Assembly (NCBI GenBank): GCA_903813345.2
Contig: CAIIXF020000012.1
Location: 35,044,572 to 35,108,571 of the forward strand
Length of the DNA stretch: 64,000 nucleotides
DNA from: Owenia fusiformis
Taxonomy: Eukaryota; Annelida; Polychaeta; Sabellida; Oweniidae
Direction of reading: 5' to 3'
This document shows, piece by piece, positions 1 through 15,900 of the stretch; position 1 is the stretch's first letter; every line of letters starts with the position of its first letter. The notes under the pieces are model-generated. The model was not told the origin of the DNA. It searched no databases and was given only the letters and a program-made list of their open reading frames with translations. The position numbers and the translations under genes were made by a program.

Positions 1-383
1 CCTACAAGATTCAACTGCGTGTCGGCATTATTGCCAAACATACTTAGAACCTCGTGATCCGACCAGTATGGACTGGGTGTTGCCAATTTTTTGGAGGGAG
101 CGTAAAATCACTAAAAAAATACTATACCTCTATGAAAAAGCCAAGCCAGCCGGTGGCAGGTCTATTAAATTCTACATAATACTCCTGACCGGGCTACAAA
201 ATATTGTAGAACATTTTGGTTGTGGCGGTAGTGCATTGCATAATATTAAGAAGTATTCCCCTCTAGGAGAAACCTCATTAAAACATTACGCAATTCACTA
301 GCCCCGTGGGCATACAAAAATACAGTATTAATCAATGAGAAACAATGACTGAGGTATTTATTGAAATAAACATTTCTGATAAA

Positions 384-527
384 GCTTACTTATATATTAT
401 GGTAGGCTTACTTGTATAGTACGATAGGACATTCTTATGAAGTATTTTAAGGCCTACTTATACAGTATTATAAGGCTTACTTATAAAGTATGATAAGGCC
501 TACTTATACGGCATGATTAGGTTTAAT
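384..527. repeat. Short degenerate tandem repeat
   Basis: Four to five imperfect copies of a unit of about 30 to 35 bp containing AAGGCCTACTTATAC lie head to tail. No gene is seen in 1-919; a decayed MITE end (GTTGCCAATTTTTTGGAGGG) is at about 79-98. Confidence 0.5.
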
Positions 528-679
528 ATAACACTATGTTTATTAACTGTTTAGTTTTGCAATTGTTTATGGAGTACATCTCGAATAGAATATGCGCAAA
601 CTGTACTGTGAAGCAAGTATCAAGAACAATCGATGTACTTGATTTCCATATATCACCAGTGAATGGAACACACTGCGTA

Positions 680-867
680 CACCCTCTATAAGTTTTGTCA
701 ACAGGAAGTCCCAGTTTGGATAAGTTATCAAAGCCTGCTTAATGGTTTCCGTTTTGAAAAAAATAATAAACTTTACATTTTTGAGTAATGTTGGGATTCA
801 AATATTGACATGCTTTGATATGTAATCCAATGAAAACGTCATGTTGCCAAACTTATTGAAAGGAGTA
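680..867. mobile_element. MITE, CACTCCCC family, TA-flanked
   Basis: The left end CACCCTCTATAAGTTTTGTC and right end GTTGCCAAACTTATTG are inverted versions of the family terminus CACTCCCCTCCATAAGTTTG. A TA dinucleotide flanks each side. It is non-coding. Confidence 0.7.
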
Positions 868-919
868 TATGTACCACTACATGATTTGATATAGAACATG
901 TAGGACAATTATTACGTAC

Positions 920-3900
920 CACAACCTCTACGACATCGGTGCTTTCATCCCAAAGGACTAGATTCAGGTCAACCTCATTCGGGTCTTCAGAGCTCCTTAC
1001 AAACCATCGAAAATCTCTTCGCTCGGCTCCACTATATTATAAAATTAAAATGAGATTAGATTAGATGTAACACAATTTAATGTAGTTCCTAGTTATTTGA
1101 TGGGAGAGTTTAGCTACCCCCTTTATAAATAGGAAAACTTAACTGCACTTCTCTTCATAAGTTTGGCAGTCGGAACTTTTCATTTGACAGCAGAGCGAGA
1201 TCTATCAAAGATGGTTTCCGGTCACCAAAATGTTGGGGATTGCTATAATATTTGTGGAAAACAACGAACTTACAATTCCCCGTCGGCAGATTGAGCGTAC
1301 CATGCACGGACAGCTTGTGGTTGTGTGTTAGTGTACACGGTTGTTCGACCAGTCTCAGTTCCCTATAAGTAAATGATGAAAATATCAAATGTACACTCCC
1401 CTCCATAGATTTGGCAACCAGATGTCACACTTTGGATAACTTACAAGTTTAAGCCTGTTTACCTTTAATGAGTTTTCAACGTCATAAATGTCGATACTAT
1501 TCAAATTAAGGAACGTAGTTAGATTCAATCAATTACAGGCTTTGATGGGCTATCCAACGAAACCTTCCGATAGCCAAACTTATGGAGGGGAGTGTATCGG
1601 AAGTGCATTAAACAAATACAAGAAGGTGTTGAATAGACACATAAAATGAACGAACAATAAACTAATGAGAAGAGATAGATGAAAGTATAACATATTGGAA
1701 GCAACCTTTTCAAAAAATTTAAATTATGTCAAGTTTTCCTTTATACAATCCTAATCTTATTCTATGAAATCAGTATTTGAGCCAATGCTATAATAAACCA
1801 TCGACTGACCTGTGTGAGTTCCCATCTAAAATCTGGTAGCGGCTGATTCTGAAAATAAGTAGTTTAACTTAGTTTGGTGATGACCTTTTGACCTGCTTGT
1901 GCATGACGTGTTTTTAACTTTAAATTTCATGGACAAGCAGCGTGATTACATGGTAATATAAACATTCATCTTAATTCAATCTTATTCATCAAAACTTATC
2001 ACATGAGTTTGTTGTATATTCTTAGGACACAAGGTAAAATTTATGTTTTGGCAGCAAAGCTTATCGAAACGGAAGAAATATTCTAGAATTCATAGCTCAT
2101 TTACATGGGTCTTCTATGAATTCAGGGGTACTCTCCACCTACCTCATCCATAGCTTTGTACATAGCCACCAGGGAGTCTATTATGTTGTCATAGCTGCCA
2201 ACGAGGGCATGTTGGGCATTTCTCATTAATCTGAAAGAGAGCAAGGACAATTACCAAATTCACATTCAATAGAAACAGTATTTTTCAGTTTTCGATTTAC
2301 ACCTGCTCGATAAAGGCAACTTTACATTTCCTTCTGAATCATTGTAAAAGCCTGTATATGTTTGGCGATTTAAAAATGTCATAAACCATTGATTCAAAAA
2401 TTACAAGGCTTAAACAGCTAGGCTATCAAACGAAGACTTTCGGTCGCTAAACTAATGGAGGGTGTGTAACATTAGTACGTTATAAAATATTCCAAGTCAG
2501 TAATACAAGACCTTACTTTAGATACTTTGGTCCCACCAATTGGTTGAACCAGAAGTTGGGCTCATCAGGTCTGAAGAATTCATCAGCTGTGGCTTGAACT
2601 ACAACCTTTGGCATTGTCATACGTCTGCGATAACCTATGGATGGAACAAGCATTAAATCAATCAGCCGTGGCTTGAACTACAACTTTTGGCACGGTCATA
2701 CGTCTGCGATAACCTAGGGATAGAACAAGCATTAAATCGATCAGCCGTGGCTTGAACTACAACTTTTGGCATGCTCATACGTCTGCGATAACCTAGGGGT
2801 GGAACAAGCATTACATCGATCAGCAGTGGCCTGAACTACAACTTTTGGCATGGTCATACGTCTGCGATAATCTAAGAATGGAACAAGCATTAAATCGATC
2901 AGCCGTGGCTTGAACTACAACTTTTGGCATAGTCATACGTCTGCGATAACCTAAGTATGACACAAGCATTAAATCGATCAGCTGTGGCTTGGACTACAAC
3001 TTATGGCAAAGTGATACGTATGCGATAACCCTATGATGGAGCAATTATAAAATCGATCAGCCTTGGCTTGGACTACAATTTTTGGCATGGTCAATGCCAT
3101 ACGTTTGCGATAACCTAAGGATGACAAAAGCATAAAATCGATCAGCCGTGGCTTGGACTATTTTGGCATGGTCATACGTCTGCGTTAACCTAACCTTATG
3201 AGTCGGCGTCTCGCGAGTTGCCCGAATACGAACGAGCAAAAGCCTAGATTCATGTGCTTTTTCTTGAAAAGTCTCTTTTCAATAGAACATAATATTTATT
3301 TCCCAAACCAGCCCATACTTACTAAATGGATCAATTAGGTTAGCAAGTGTCTGTGTGTTCGGGTGATACAAATGCTGGGTAACATTCTCATTCCAATATG
3401 GCATAAAAGCGAACGACCATCCTCCATATGCACGGTAATGATGACCAAGAGTCTGAAACGGTTGCATACCGTTACGGTTAAAAGGGAATTTTGACCTGAG
3501 AAATTTTCGAAATCTGTAAAGTTAAGAATTCTTGATCAATCATGGATTGCATGACGTCATAGTAGGCTAGGAGAACACTGTATTGAGGAATTCTTAATTT
3601 ACGAACAAATCTGTAAATTACTACAAAATTAATGCACAGTTATCCTTCCTTCCTTAAAATATTGTATGAATGCCTAATGAGGTTATTTTGTAATCGGAAT
3701 CATTGTTTAAGCTTCACAGTACCTCAACCATATTTAGAATTGAGAGAACCATAGGACTCATGGCAACAACTCTACGGTCAACGCATCCAATCAACCACGT
3801 GATCCAGCCTCGTTTTGATCCACCAGCAGGCATGAATTTATCAATGTTGAATTGAGGGTTGACACTCTTAGTATACGAGAAGATTGTATCGAACGCCATT

Positions 3901-6900
3901 TTCGCAGACTGAAGAGTAAGGTCAATGTACATATAGAAGACTATATCGCATTTACCAAGAATGTGTTTCAAATATCCTATATTGTATTCAAAAATGATAG
4001 CTGTTTGGAATTTTTGACAAAATGGCTAATTAGAGTCACGATAAAAGGTCTAGATTTTTGACTTTATCAACATTATTGTTGGGTAATTATTATAATGTAG
4101 GTTTATCTCGCTACATCAAAAATATATTTCCAACCATGTAGCTCTAGGAGTGGAATGATTGATCTATCGGCGTTTTTTAGATATATAAAATCCGTTCGCA
4201 ATATATTGTTTTACCTTGACCATAGGGAACTGTAGCACCATTGTTGGGTCAGACTGGTTAGTTTCAATCCAATGTCGCCAAGTCCACGCAATCAACGCAT
4301 CTTCAGTGCGCCTCATCTCGGGACGATTCTGTAAAATCACACGGCATTACACTGTACGAAAATAGGCAAACTAGCTCTAGTTCCTTAACCGAATTTCTTT
4401 ATTTTTTCCCAAAAGATCTTTAGTAAGGTATTTACTTACATACACAGGTTTTGTTATATTTAGATATTATCTGTATTGATAACATACCGATTGATACAAG
4501 TTCATGGGTTGGTTGGGAATCTGTTTAAGGTATGCTCCCGCACTTCCCATTCTGACTGCGACTTCTGCCACTGCGTCAAGGAATACATCAGTTTCTGGAT
4601 CTGGAGGGCTTTAGAAAACAACAAAACATGAACTTGTTGAATTTGATGTATCCATGGGCAAAAACTTTTTTTTCAATCCTGAGCTATGACGCTTTCTTAA
4701 AAAGCTACTGTGCAATTTAACTTACGCATCTGTTTGCCTCCCACCGCCGATAAACATGAATGATGCATCCCAGATTCGGACACTGTCAGGTATAACTATA
4801 GCTAGGTGATGAGACCAGACACTGACTGATGTAACCTCGCCTGGAATATGCAGGATATTATATAAACATGAATGATGTATCCCACATTCGGACACTGTCA
4901 GGTACAACTATAGCTAGGTGATGCGACCAGACACTGACTGATGTAACCTCGCCTGGAATATGCAGGATATTATATAAACATGAATGATGTATCCCACATT
5001 CGGACACTGTCAGGTATGACTATAGCTAGGTGATGAGACCAGACACTGACTGATGTAACCTCGCCTGGAATATGCAGGATATTATATAAACATGAATGAT
5101 GTATCCCACATTCGGACACTGTCAGGTACAACTATAGCTAGGTGATGCGACCAGACACTGACTGATGTAACCTCGCCTGGAATATGCAGGATATTATATA
5201 AACATGAATGATGCATCCCAGATTCGGACACTGTCAGGTATAACTATAGCTAGGTGATGAGACCAGACACTGACTGATGTAACCTCGCCTGGAATATGCA
5301 GGATATTATATAAACATGAATGATGCATCCCAGATTCGGACACTGTCAGGTATAACTATAGCTAGGTGATGAGACCAGACACTGACTGATGTAACCTCGC
5401 CTGGAATATGCAGGATATTATATAAACATGAATGATGCATCCCAGATTCGGACACTGTCAGGTATAACTATAGCTAGGTGATGAGACCAGACACTGACTG
5501 ATGTAACCTCGCCTGGAATATGCAGGGTATTATACAAACATGAATGATGCATCCCAGATTCGGACACTGTCAGGTATGACTATAGCTAGGTGATGAGACC
5601 AGACACTGACTGATGTAACCTCGCCTGGAATATGCAGAATATTATATAAACATGAATGATGTTTCCCACATTCGGACACTGTCAGGTATGACTATAGCTA
5701 GGTGATGAGACCAGACACTGACTGATGTAACCTCGCCTGGAATATGCAGGATATTATATAAACATGAATGATGCATCCCAGATTCGGACACTGTCAGGTA
5801 TAACTATAGCTAGGTGATGAGACCAGACACTGACTGATGTAACCTCGCCTGGAATATGCAGGATATTATATAAACATGAATGATGCATCCCAGATTCGGA
5901 CACTGTCAGGTATAACTATAGCTAGGTGATGAGACCAGACACTGACTGATGTAACCTCGCCTGGAATATGCAGGATATTATATAAACATGAATGATGTAT
6001 CCCACATTCGGACACTGTCAGGTATGACTATAGCTAGGTGATGAGACCAGACACTGACTGATGTAACCTCGCCTGGAATATGCAGGATATTATATAAACA
6101 TGAATGATGCATCCCAGATTCGGACACTGTCAGGTATAACTATAGCTAGGTGATGAGACCAGACACTGACTGATGTAACCTCGCCTGGAATATTCAGGAT
6201 ATTATATAAACATGAATGATGTATCCCACATTCGGACACTGTCAGGTATAACTATAGCTAGGTGATGAGACCAGACACTGACTGATGTAACCTCGCCTGG
6301 AATATGCAGGATATTATATAAACATGAATGATGTATCCCACATTCGGACACTGTCAGGTATGACTATAGCTAGGTGATGAGACCAGACACTGACTGATGT
6401 AACCTCGCCTGGAATATGCAGGATATTATATAAACATGAATGATGTATCCCACATTCGGACACTGTCAGGTATGACTATAGCTAGGTGATGAGACCAGAC
6501 ACTGACTGATGTAACCTCGCCTGGAATATGCAGGATATTATATAAACATGAATGATGTATCCCACATTCGGACACTGTCAGGTATAACTATAGCTAGGTG
6601 ATGAGACCAGACACTGACTGATGTAACCTCGCCTGGAATATGCAGGATATTATATAAACATAGATGATGTATCCCACATTCGGACACTGTCAGGTATAAC
6701 TATAGCTAGGTGATGAGACCAGACACTGACTGATGTAACCTCGCCTGGAATATGCAGGATATTATATAAACATGAATGATGTATCCCACATTCGGACACT
6801 GTCAGGTATGACTATAGCTAGGTGATGAGACCAGACACTGACTGATGTAACCTCGCCTGGAATATGCAGGATATTATATAAACATGAATGATGCATCCCA

Positions 6901-9900
6901 GATTCGGACACTGTCAGGTATAACTATAGCTAGGTGATGAGACCAGACACTGACTGATGTAACCTCGCCTGGAATATGCAGGATATTATATAAACATGAA
7001 TGATGTATCCCACATTCGGACACTGTCAGGTATAACTATAGCTAGGTGATGAGACCAGACACTGACTGATGTAACCTCGCCTGGAACATGCAGGATATTA
7101 TATAAACATGAATGATGCATCCCAGATTCGGACACTGTCAGGTATAACTATAGCAAGGTGATGAGACCAGACACTGACTGATGTAACCTCGCCTGGAATA
7201 TGCAGGATATTATATAAACATATATGATGCATCCCAGATTCGGACACTGTCAGGTATAACTATAGCTAGGTGATGAGACCAGGCACTGACTGATGTAACC
7301 TCGCCTGGAATATGCAGGATATTATATAAACATGAATGATGTATCCCACATTCGGACACTGTCAGGTATGACTATAGCTAGGTGATGAGACCAGACACTG
7401 ACTGATGTAACCTCGCCTGGAATATGCAGGATATTATATAAACATGAATGATGCATCCCAGATTCGGACACTGTCAGGTATAACTATAGCTAGGTGATGA
7501 GACCAGACACTGACTGATGTAACCTCGCCTGGAATATGCAGGATATTATATAAACATGAATGATGTATCCCACATTCGGACACTGTCAGGTATGACTATA
7601 GCTAGGTGATGAGACCAGACACTGACTGATGTAACCTCGCCTGGAATATGCAGGATATTATATAAACATGAATGATGCATCCCAGATTCGGACACTGTCA
7701 GGTATAACTATAGCTAGGTGATGAGACCAGACACTGACTGATGTAACCTCGCCTGGAATATGCAGGATATTATATAAACATGAATGATGTATCCCACATT
7801 CGGACACTGTCAGGTATAACTATAGCTAGGTGATGAGACCAGACACTGACTGATGTAACCTCGCCTGGAACATGCAGGATATTATATAAACATGAATGAT
7901 GCATCCCAGATTCGGACACTGTCAGGTATAACTATAGCTAGGTGATGAGACCAGACAATGACTGATGTAACCTCGCCTGGAATATGCAGGATATTATATA
8001 AACATGAATGATGTATCCCACATTCGGACACTGTCAGGTATGACTATAGCTAGGTGATGAGACCAGACACTGACTGATGTAACCTCGCCTGGAATATGCA
8101 GGATATTATATAAACATGAATGATGTATCCCACATTCGGACACTGTCAGGTACAACTATAGCTAGGTGATGCGACCAGACACTGACTGATGTAACCTCGC
8201 CTGGAATATGCAGGATATTATATAAACATGAATGATGCATCCCAGATTCGGACACTGTCAGGTATAACTATAGCTAGGTGATGAGACCAGACACTGACTG
8301 ATGTAACCTCGCCTGGAATATGCAGGATATTATATAAACATGAATGATGCATCCCAGATTCGGACACTGTCAGGTATAACTATAGCTAGGTGATGAGACC
8401 AGACACTGACTGATGTAACCTCGCCTGGAATATGCAGGATATTATATAAACATGAATGATGCATCCCAGATTCGGACACTGTCAGGTATAACTATAGCTA
8501 GGTGATGAGACCAGACACTGACTGATGTAACCTCGCCTGGAATATGCAGGGTATTATACAAACATGAATGATGCATCCCAGATTCGGACACTGTCAGGTA
8601 TGACTATAGCTAGGTGATGAGACCAGACACTGACTGATGTAACCTCGCCTGGAATATGCAGAATATTATATAAACATGAATGATGTATCCCACATTCGGA
8701 CACTGTCAGGTATGACTATAGCTAGGTGATGAGACCAGACACTGACTGATGTAACCTCGCCTGGAATATGCAGGATATTATATAAACATGAATGATGCAT
8801 CCCAGATTCGGACACTGTCAGGTATAACTATAGCTAGGTGATGAGACCAGACACTGACTGATGTAACCTCGCCTGGAATATGCAGGATATTATATAAACA
8901 TGAATGATGCATCCCAGATTCGGACACTGTCAGGTATAACTATAGCTAGGTGATGAGACCAGACACTGACTGATGTAACCTCGCCTGGAATATGCAGGAT
9001 ATTATATAAACATGAATGATGTATCCCACATTCGGACACTGTCAGGTATGACTATAGCTAGGTGATGAGACCAGACACTGACTGATGTAACCTCGCCTGG
9101 AATATGCAGGATATTATATAAACATGAATGATGCATCCCAGATTCGGACACTGTCAGGTATAACTATAGCTAGGTGATGAGACCAGACACTGACTGATGT
9201 AACCTCGCCTGGAATATTCAGGATATTATATAAACATGAATGATGTATCCCACATTCGGACACTGTCAGGTATAACTATAGCTAGGTGATGAGACCAGAC
9301 ACTGACTGATGTAACCTCGCCTGGAATATGCAGGATATTATATAAACATGAATGATGTATCCCACATTCGGACACTGTCAGGTATGACTATAGCTAGGTG
9401 ATGAGACCAGACACTGACTGATGTAACCTCGCCTGGAATATGCAGGATATTATATAAACATGAATGATGTATCCCACATTCGGACACTGTCAGGTATGAC
9501 TATAGCTAGGTGATGAGACCAGACACTGACTGATGTAACCTCGCCTGGAATATGCAGGATATTATATAAACATGAATGATGTATCCCACATTCGGACACT
9601 GTCAGGTATAACTATAGCTAGGTGATGAGACCAGACACTGACTGATGTAACCTCGCCTGGAATATGCAGGATATTATATAAACATAGATGATGTATCCCA
9701 CATTCGGACACTGTCAGGTATAACTATAGCTAGGTGATGAGACCAGACACTGACTGATGTAACCTCGCCTGGAATATGCAGGATATTATATAAACATGAA
9801 TGATGTATCCCACATTCGGACACTGTCAGGTATGACTATAGCTAGGTGATGAGACCAGACACTGACTGATGTAACCTCGCCTGGAATATGCAGGATATTA

Positions 9901-12900
9901 TATAAACATGAATGATGCATCCCAGATTCGGACACTGTCAGGTATAACTATAGCTAGGTGATGAGACCAGACACTGACTGATGTAACCTCGCCTGGAATA
10001 TGCAGGATATTATATAAACATGAATGATGTATCCCACATTCGGACACTGTCAGGTATAACTATAGCTAGGTGATGAGACCAGACACTGACTGATGTAACC
10101 TCGCCTGGAACATGCAGGATATTATATAAACATGAATGATGCATCCCAGATTCGGACACTGTCAGGTATAACTATAGCAAGGTGATGAGACCAGACACTG
10201 ACTGATGTAACCTCGCCTGGAATATGCAGGATATTATATAAACATATATGATGCATCCCAGATTCGGACACTGTCAGGTATAACTATAGCTAGGTGATGA
10301 GACCAGGCACTGACTGATGTAACCTCGCCTGGAATATGCAGGATATTATATAAACATGAATGATGTATCCCACATTCGGACACTGTCAGGTATGACTATA
10401 GCTAGGTGATGAGACCAGACACTGACTGATGTAACCTCGCCTGGAATATGCAGGATATTATATAAACATGAATGATGCATCCCAGATTCGGACACTGTCA
10501 GGTATAACTATAGCTAGGTGATGAGACCAGACACTGACTGATGTAACCTCGCCTGGAATATGCAGGATATTATATAAACATGAATGATGCATCCCAGATT
10601 CGGACACTGTCAGGTATAACTATAGCTAGGTGATGAGACCAGACACTGACTGATGTAACCTCGCCTGGAATATGCAGGGTATTATATAAACATGAATGAT
10701 GCATCCCAGATTCGGACACTGTCAGGTATAACTATAGCTAGCTAGATGATGAGACCAGACACTGACTGATGTAACCTCGCCTGGAATATGCAGGATATTA
10801 TATAAACATGAATGAAGTATCCCAGATTCGGACACTGTCAGGTATAACTATAGCTAGGTGATGAGACCAGACACTGACTGATGTAACCTCGCCTGGAATA
10901 TGCAGGATATTATATAAACTTGAATGATGTATCCCACATTCGGACACTGTCAGGTATAACTATAGCTAGGTGATGAGACCAGACACTGACTGATGTAACC
11001 TCGCCTGGAATATGCAGGATATTATATAAACATTAATGATGTATCCCACATTCGGACACTATCAGGTATGACTATAGCTAGGTGATGAGACCAGACACTG
11101 ACTGATGTAACCTCGCCTGGAATATGCAGGATATTATATAAACATGAATGATGTATCCCAGATTCGGACACTGTCAGGTATAACTATAGCTAGGTGATGA
11201 GACCAGACACTGACTGATGTAACCTCGCCTGGAACATGCAGGATATTATATAAACATGAATGATGCATCCCAGATTCGGACACTGTCAGGTATAACTGTA
11301 GCTAGGTGATGAGACCAGACACTGACTGATGTAGCCTCGCCTGGAATATGCAGGATATTATATAAACATGAATGATGTATCCCACATTCGGACACTGTCA
11401 GGTATAACTATAGCTAGGTGATGAGACCAGACACTGACTGATGTAACCTCGCCTGGAACATGCAGGATATTATATAAACATGAATGATGCATCCCAGATT
11501 CGGACACTGTCAGGTATAACTGTAGCTAGGTGATGAGACCAGACACTGACTGATGTAACCTCGCCTGGAATATGCAGGATATTATATAAACATGAATGAT
11601 GCATCCCAGATTCGGACACTGTCAGGTATAACTATAGCTAGGTGATGAGACCAGACACTGACTGATGTAACCTCGCCTGGAATATTCAGGATATTATATA
11701 AACATGAATGATGCATCCCAGATTCGGACACTGTCAGGTATAACTATAGCTAGGTGATGAGACCAGACACTGACTGATGTAACCTCGCCTGGAATATGCA
11801 GGATATTATAAAAACATGAATGATGTATCCCACATTCGGACACTGTCAGGTATAACTATAGCTAGGTGATGAGACCAGACACTGACTGATGTAACCTCGC
11901 CTGGAATATGCAGGATATTATATAAACATGAATGATGTATCCCACATTCGGACACTGTCAGGTATGACTATAGCTAGGTGATGAGACCAGACACTGACTG
12001 ATGTAACCTCGCCTGGAATATGCAGGATATTATATAAACATGAATGATGTATCCCACATTCGGACACTGTCAGGTATAACTATAGCTAGGTGATGAGACC
12101 AGACACTGACTGATGTAACCTCGCCTGGAATATGCAGGATATTATATAAACATGAATGATGTATCCCACATTCGGACACTGTCAGGTATGACTATAGCTA
12201 GGTGATGAGACCAGACACTGACTGATGTAACCTCGCCTGGAATATGCAGGATATTATATAAACATGAATGATGCATCCCAGATTCGGACACTGTCAGGTA
12301 TGACTATAGCTAGGTGATGAGATCAGACACTGACTGATGTAACCTCGCCTGGAATATGCAGGATATTATATAAACATGAATGATGTATCCCACATTCGGA
12401 CACTGTCAGGTATGACTATAGCTAGGTGATGAGACCAGACACTGACTGATGTAACCTCGCCTGGAATATGCAGGATATTATATAAACATGAATGATGCAT
12501 CCCAGATTCGGACACTGTCAGGTATGACTATAGCTAGGTGATGAGACCAGACACTGACTGATGTAACCTCGCCTGGAATATGCAGGGTATTATATAAACA
12601 TGAATGATGTATCCCACATTCGGACACTGTCAGGTATGACTATAGCTAGGTGATGAGACCAGACACTGACTGATGTAACCTCGCCTGGAATATGCAGGAT
12701 ATTATATAAACATGAATGATGCATCCCAGATTCGGACACTGTCAGGTATAACTATAGCTAGGTGATGAGACCAGACACTGACTGATGTAACCTCGCCTGG
12801 AATATGCAGGGTATTATATAAACATGAATGATGCATCCCAGATTCGGACACTGTCAGGTATAACTATAGCTAGGTGATGATACCAGACACTGACTGATGT

Positions 12901-15900
12901 AACCTCGCCTGGAATATGCAGGATATTATATAAACATGAATGATGCATCCCACATTCGGACACTGTCAGGTATGACTATAGCTAGGTGATGAGACCAGAC
13001 ACTGACTGATGTAACCTCGCCTGGAATATGCAGGATATTATATAAACATGAATGATGTATCCCACATTCGGACACTGTCAGGTATGACTATAGCTAGGTG
13101 ATGAGACCAGACACTGACTGATGTAACCTCGCCTGGAATATGCAGGATATTATATAAACATGAATGATGTATCCCACATTCGGACACTGTCAGGTATGAC
13201 TATAGCTAGGTGATGAGACCAGACAGTGACTGATGTAACCTCGCCTGGAATATGCAGGATATTATATAAACATGAATGATGCATCCCAGATTCGGACACT
13301 GTCAGGTATAACTATAGCTAGGTGATGAGACCAGACACTGACTGATGTAACCTCGCCTGGAATATGCAGGATATTATATAAACATGAATGATGTATCCCA
13401 CATTCGGACACTGTCAGGTATGACTATAGCTAGGTGATGAGACCAGACACTGACTGATGTAACCTCGCCTGGAATATGCAGGATATTATATAAACATGAA
13501 TGATGCATCCCAGATTCGGACACTGTCAGGTATAACTATAGCTAGGTGATGAGACCAGACACTGACTGATGTAACCTCGCCTGGAATATGCAGGATATTA
13601 TATAAACATGAATGATGCATCCCAGATTCGGACACTGTCAGGTATAACTATAGCTAGGTGATGAGACCAGACACTGACTGATGTAACCTCGCCTGGAATA
13701 TGCAGGATATTATATAAACATGAATGATGTATCCCACATTCGGACACTGTCAGGTATGACTATAGCTAGGTGATGAGACCAGACACTGACTGATGTAACC
13801 TCCCCTGGAATATGCAGGATATTATATAAACATGAATGATGAATCCCACATTCGGACACTGTCAGGTATAACTATAGCTAGGTGATGAGACCAGACACTG
13901 ACTGATGTAACCTCGCCTGTAATATGCAGGATATTATATAAACATGAATGAAGTATCCCAGATTCGGACACTGCAGGTATAACTATAGCTAGGTGATGAG
14001 ACCAGACACTGACTGATGTAACCTCGCCTGGAATATGCAGGATATTATATAAACATGAATGATGCATCCCAGATTCGGACACTGTCAGGTATAACTATAG
14101 CTAGGTGATGAGACCAGACACTGACTGATGTAACCTCGCCTGGAATATGCAGGATATTATATAAACATGAATGATGTATCCCACATTCGGACACTGTCAG
14201 GTATGACTATAGCTAGGTGATGAGACCAGACACTGACTGATGTAACCTCGCCTGGAATATGCAGGATATTATATAAACATGAATGATGCATCCCAGATTC
14301 GGACACTGTCAGGTATAACTATAGCTAGGTGATGAGACCAGACACTGACTGATGTAACCTCGCCTGGAATATGCAGGGTATTATATAAACATGAATGATG
14401 CATCCCAGATTCGGACACTGTCAGGTATAACTATAGCTAGGTGATGATACCAGACACTGACTGATGTAACCTCGCCTGGAATATGCAGGATATTATATAA
14501 ACATGAATGATGTATCCCACATTCGGACACTGTCAGGTATAACTATAGCTAGGTGATGAGACCAGACACTGACTGATGTAACCTCGCCTGGAATATGCAG
14601 GATATTATATAAACATGAATGATGTATCCCAGATTCGGACACTGTCAGGTATAACTATAGCTAGGTGATGAGACCAGACACTGACTGATGTAACCTCGCC
14701 TGGAATATGCAGGATATTATATAAACATGAATGATGCATCCCAGATTCGGACACTGTCAGGTATAACTATAGCTAGGTGATGAGACCAGACACTGACTGA
14801 TGTAACCTCGCCTGGAATATGCAGGATATTATATAAACATGAATGATGCATCCCAGATTCGGACACTGTCAGGTATAACTATAGCTAGGTGATGAGACCA
14901 GACACTGACTGATGTAACCTCGCCTGGAATATGCAGGATATTATATAAACATGAATGATGTATCCCACATTCGGACACTGTCAGGTATGACTATAGCTAG
15001 GTGATGAGACCAGACACTGACTGATGTAACCTCGCCTGGAATATGCAGGATATTATATAAACATGAATGATGCATCCCAGATTCGGACACTGTCAGGTAC
15101 AACTATAGCTAGGTGATGAGACCAGACACTGACTGATGTAACCTCGCCTGGAATATGCAGGATATTATATAAACATGAATGATGCATCCCACATTCGGAC
15201 ACTGTCAGGTATAACTATAGCTAGGTGATGAGACCAGACACTGACTGATGTAACCTCGCCTGGAATATTCAGGATATTATATAAACATGAATGATGTATC
15301 CCACATTCGGACACTGTCAGGTATGACTATAGCTAGGTGATGAGACCAGACACTGACTGATGTAACCTCGCCTGGAATATGCAGGATATTATATAAACAT
15401 GAATGATGCATCCCAGATTCGGACACTGTCAGGTATGACTATAGCTAGGTGATGAGTCCAGACACTGACTGATGTAACCTCGCCTGGAATATGCAGAATA
15501 TTATATAAACATGAATGATGTATCCCACATTCGGACACTGTCAGGTACAACTATAGCAAGGTGATGAGACCAGACACTGACTGATGTAACCTCGCCTGGA
15601 ATATGCAGGATATTATATAAACATGAATGATGCATCCCACATTCGGACACTGTCAGGTATAACTATAGCTAGGTGATGAGACCAGACACTGACTGATGTA
15701 ACCTCGCCTGGAATATTCAGGATATTATATAAACATGAATGATGTATCCCACATTCGGACACTGTCAGGTATGACTATAGCTAGGTGATGAGACCAGACA
15801 CTGACTGATGTAACCTCGCCTGGAATATGCAGGATATTATATAAACATGAATGATGCATCCCAGATTCGGACACTGTCAGGTATAACTATAGCTAGGTGA

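Noticed and set aside
13822-14082. Minus-strand 86-residue frame as an independent gene
   Set aside because: It is two repeat units joined by a 1-bp deletion within the 112-bp array; it has no signal, partner exon or unique sequence.
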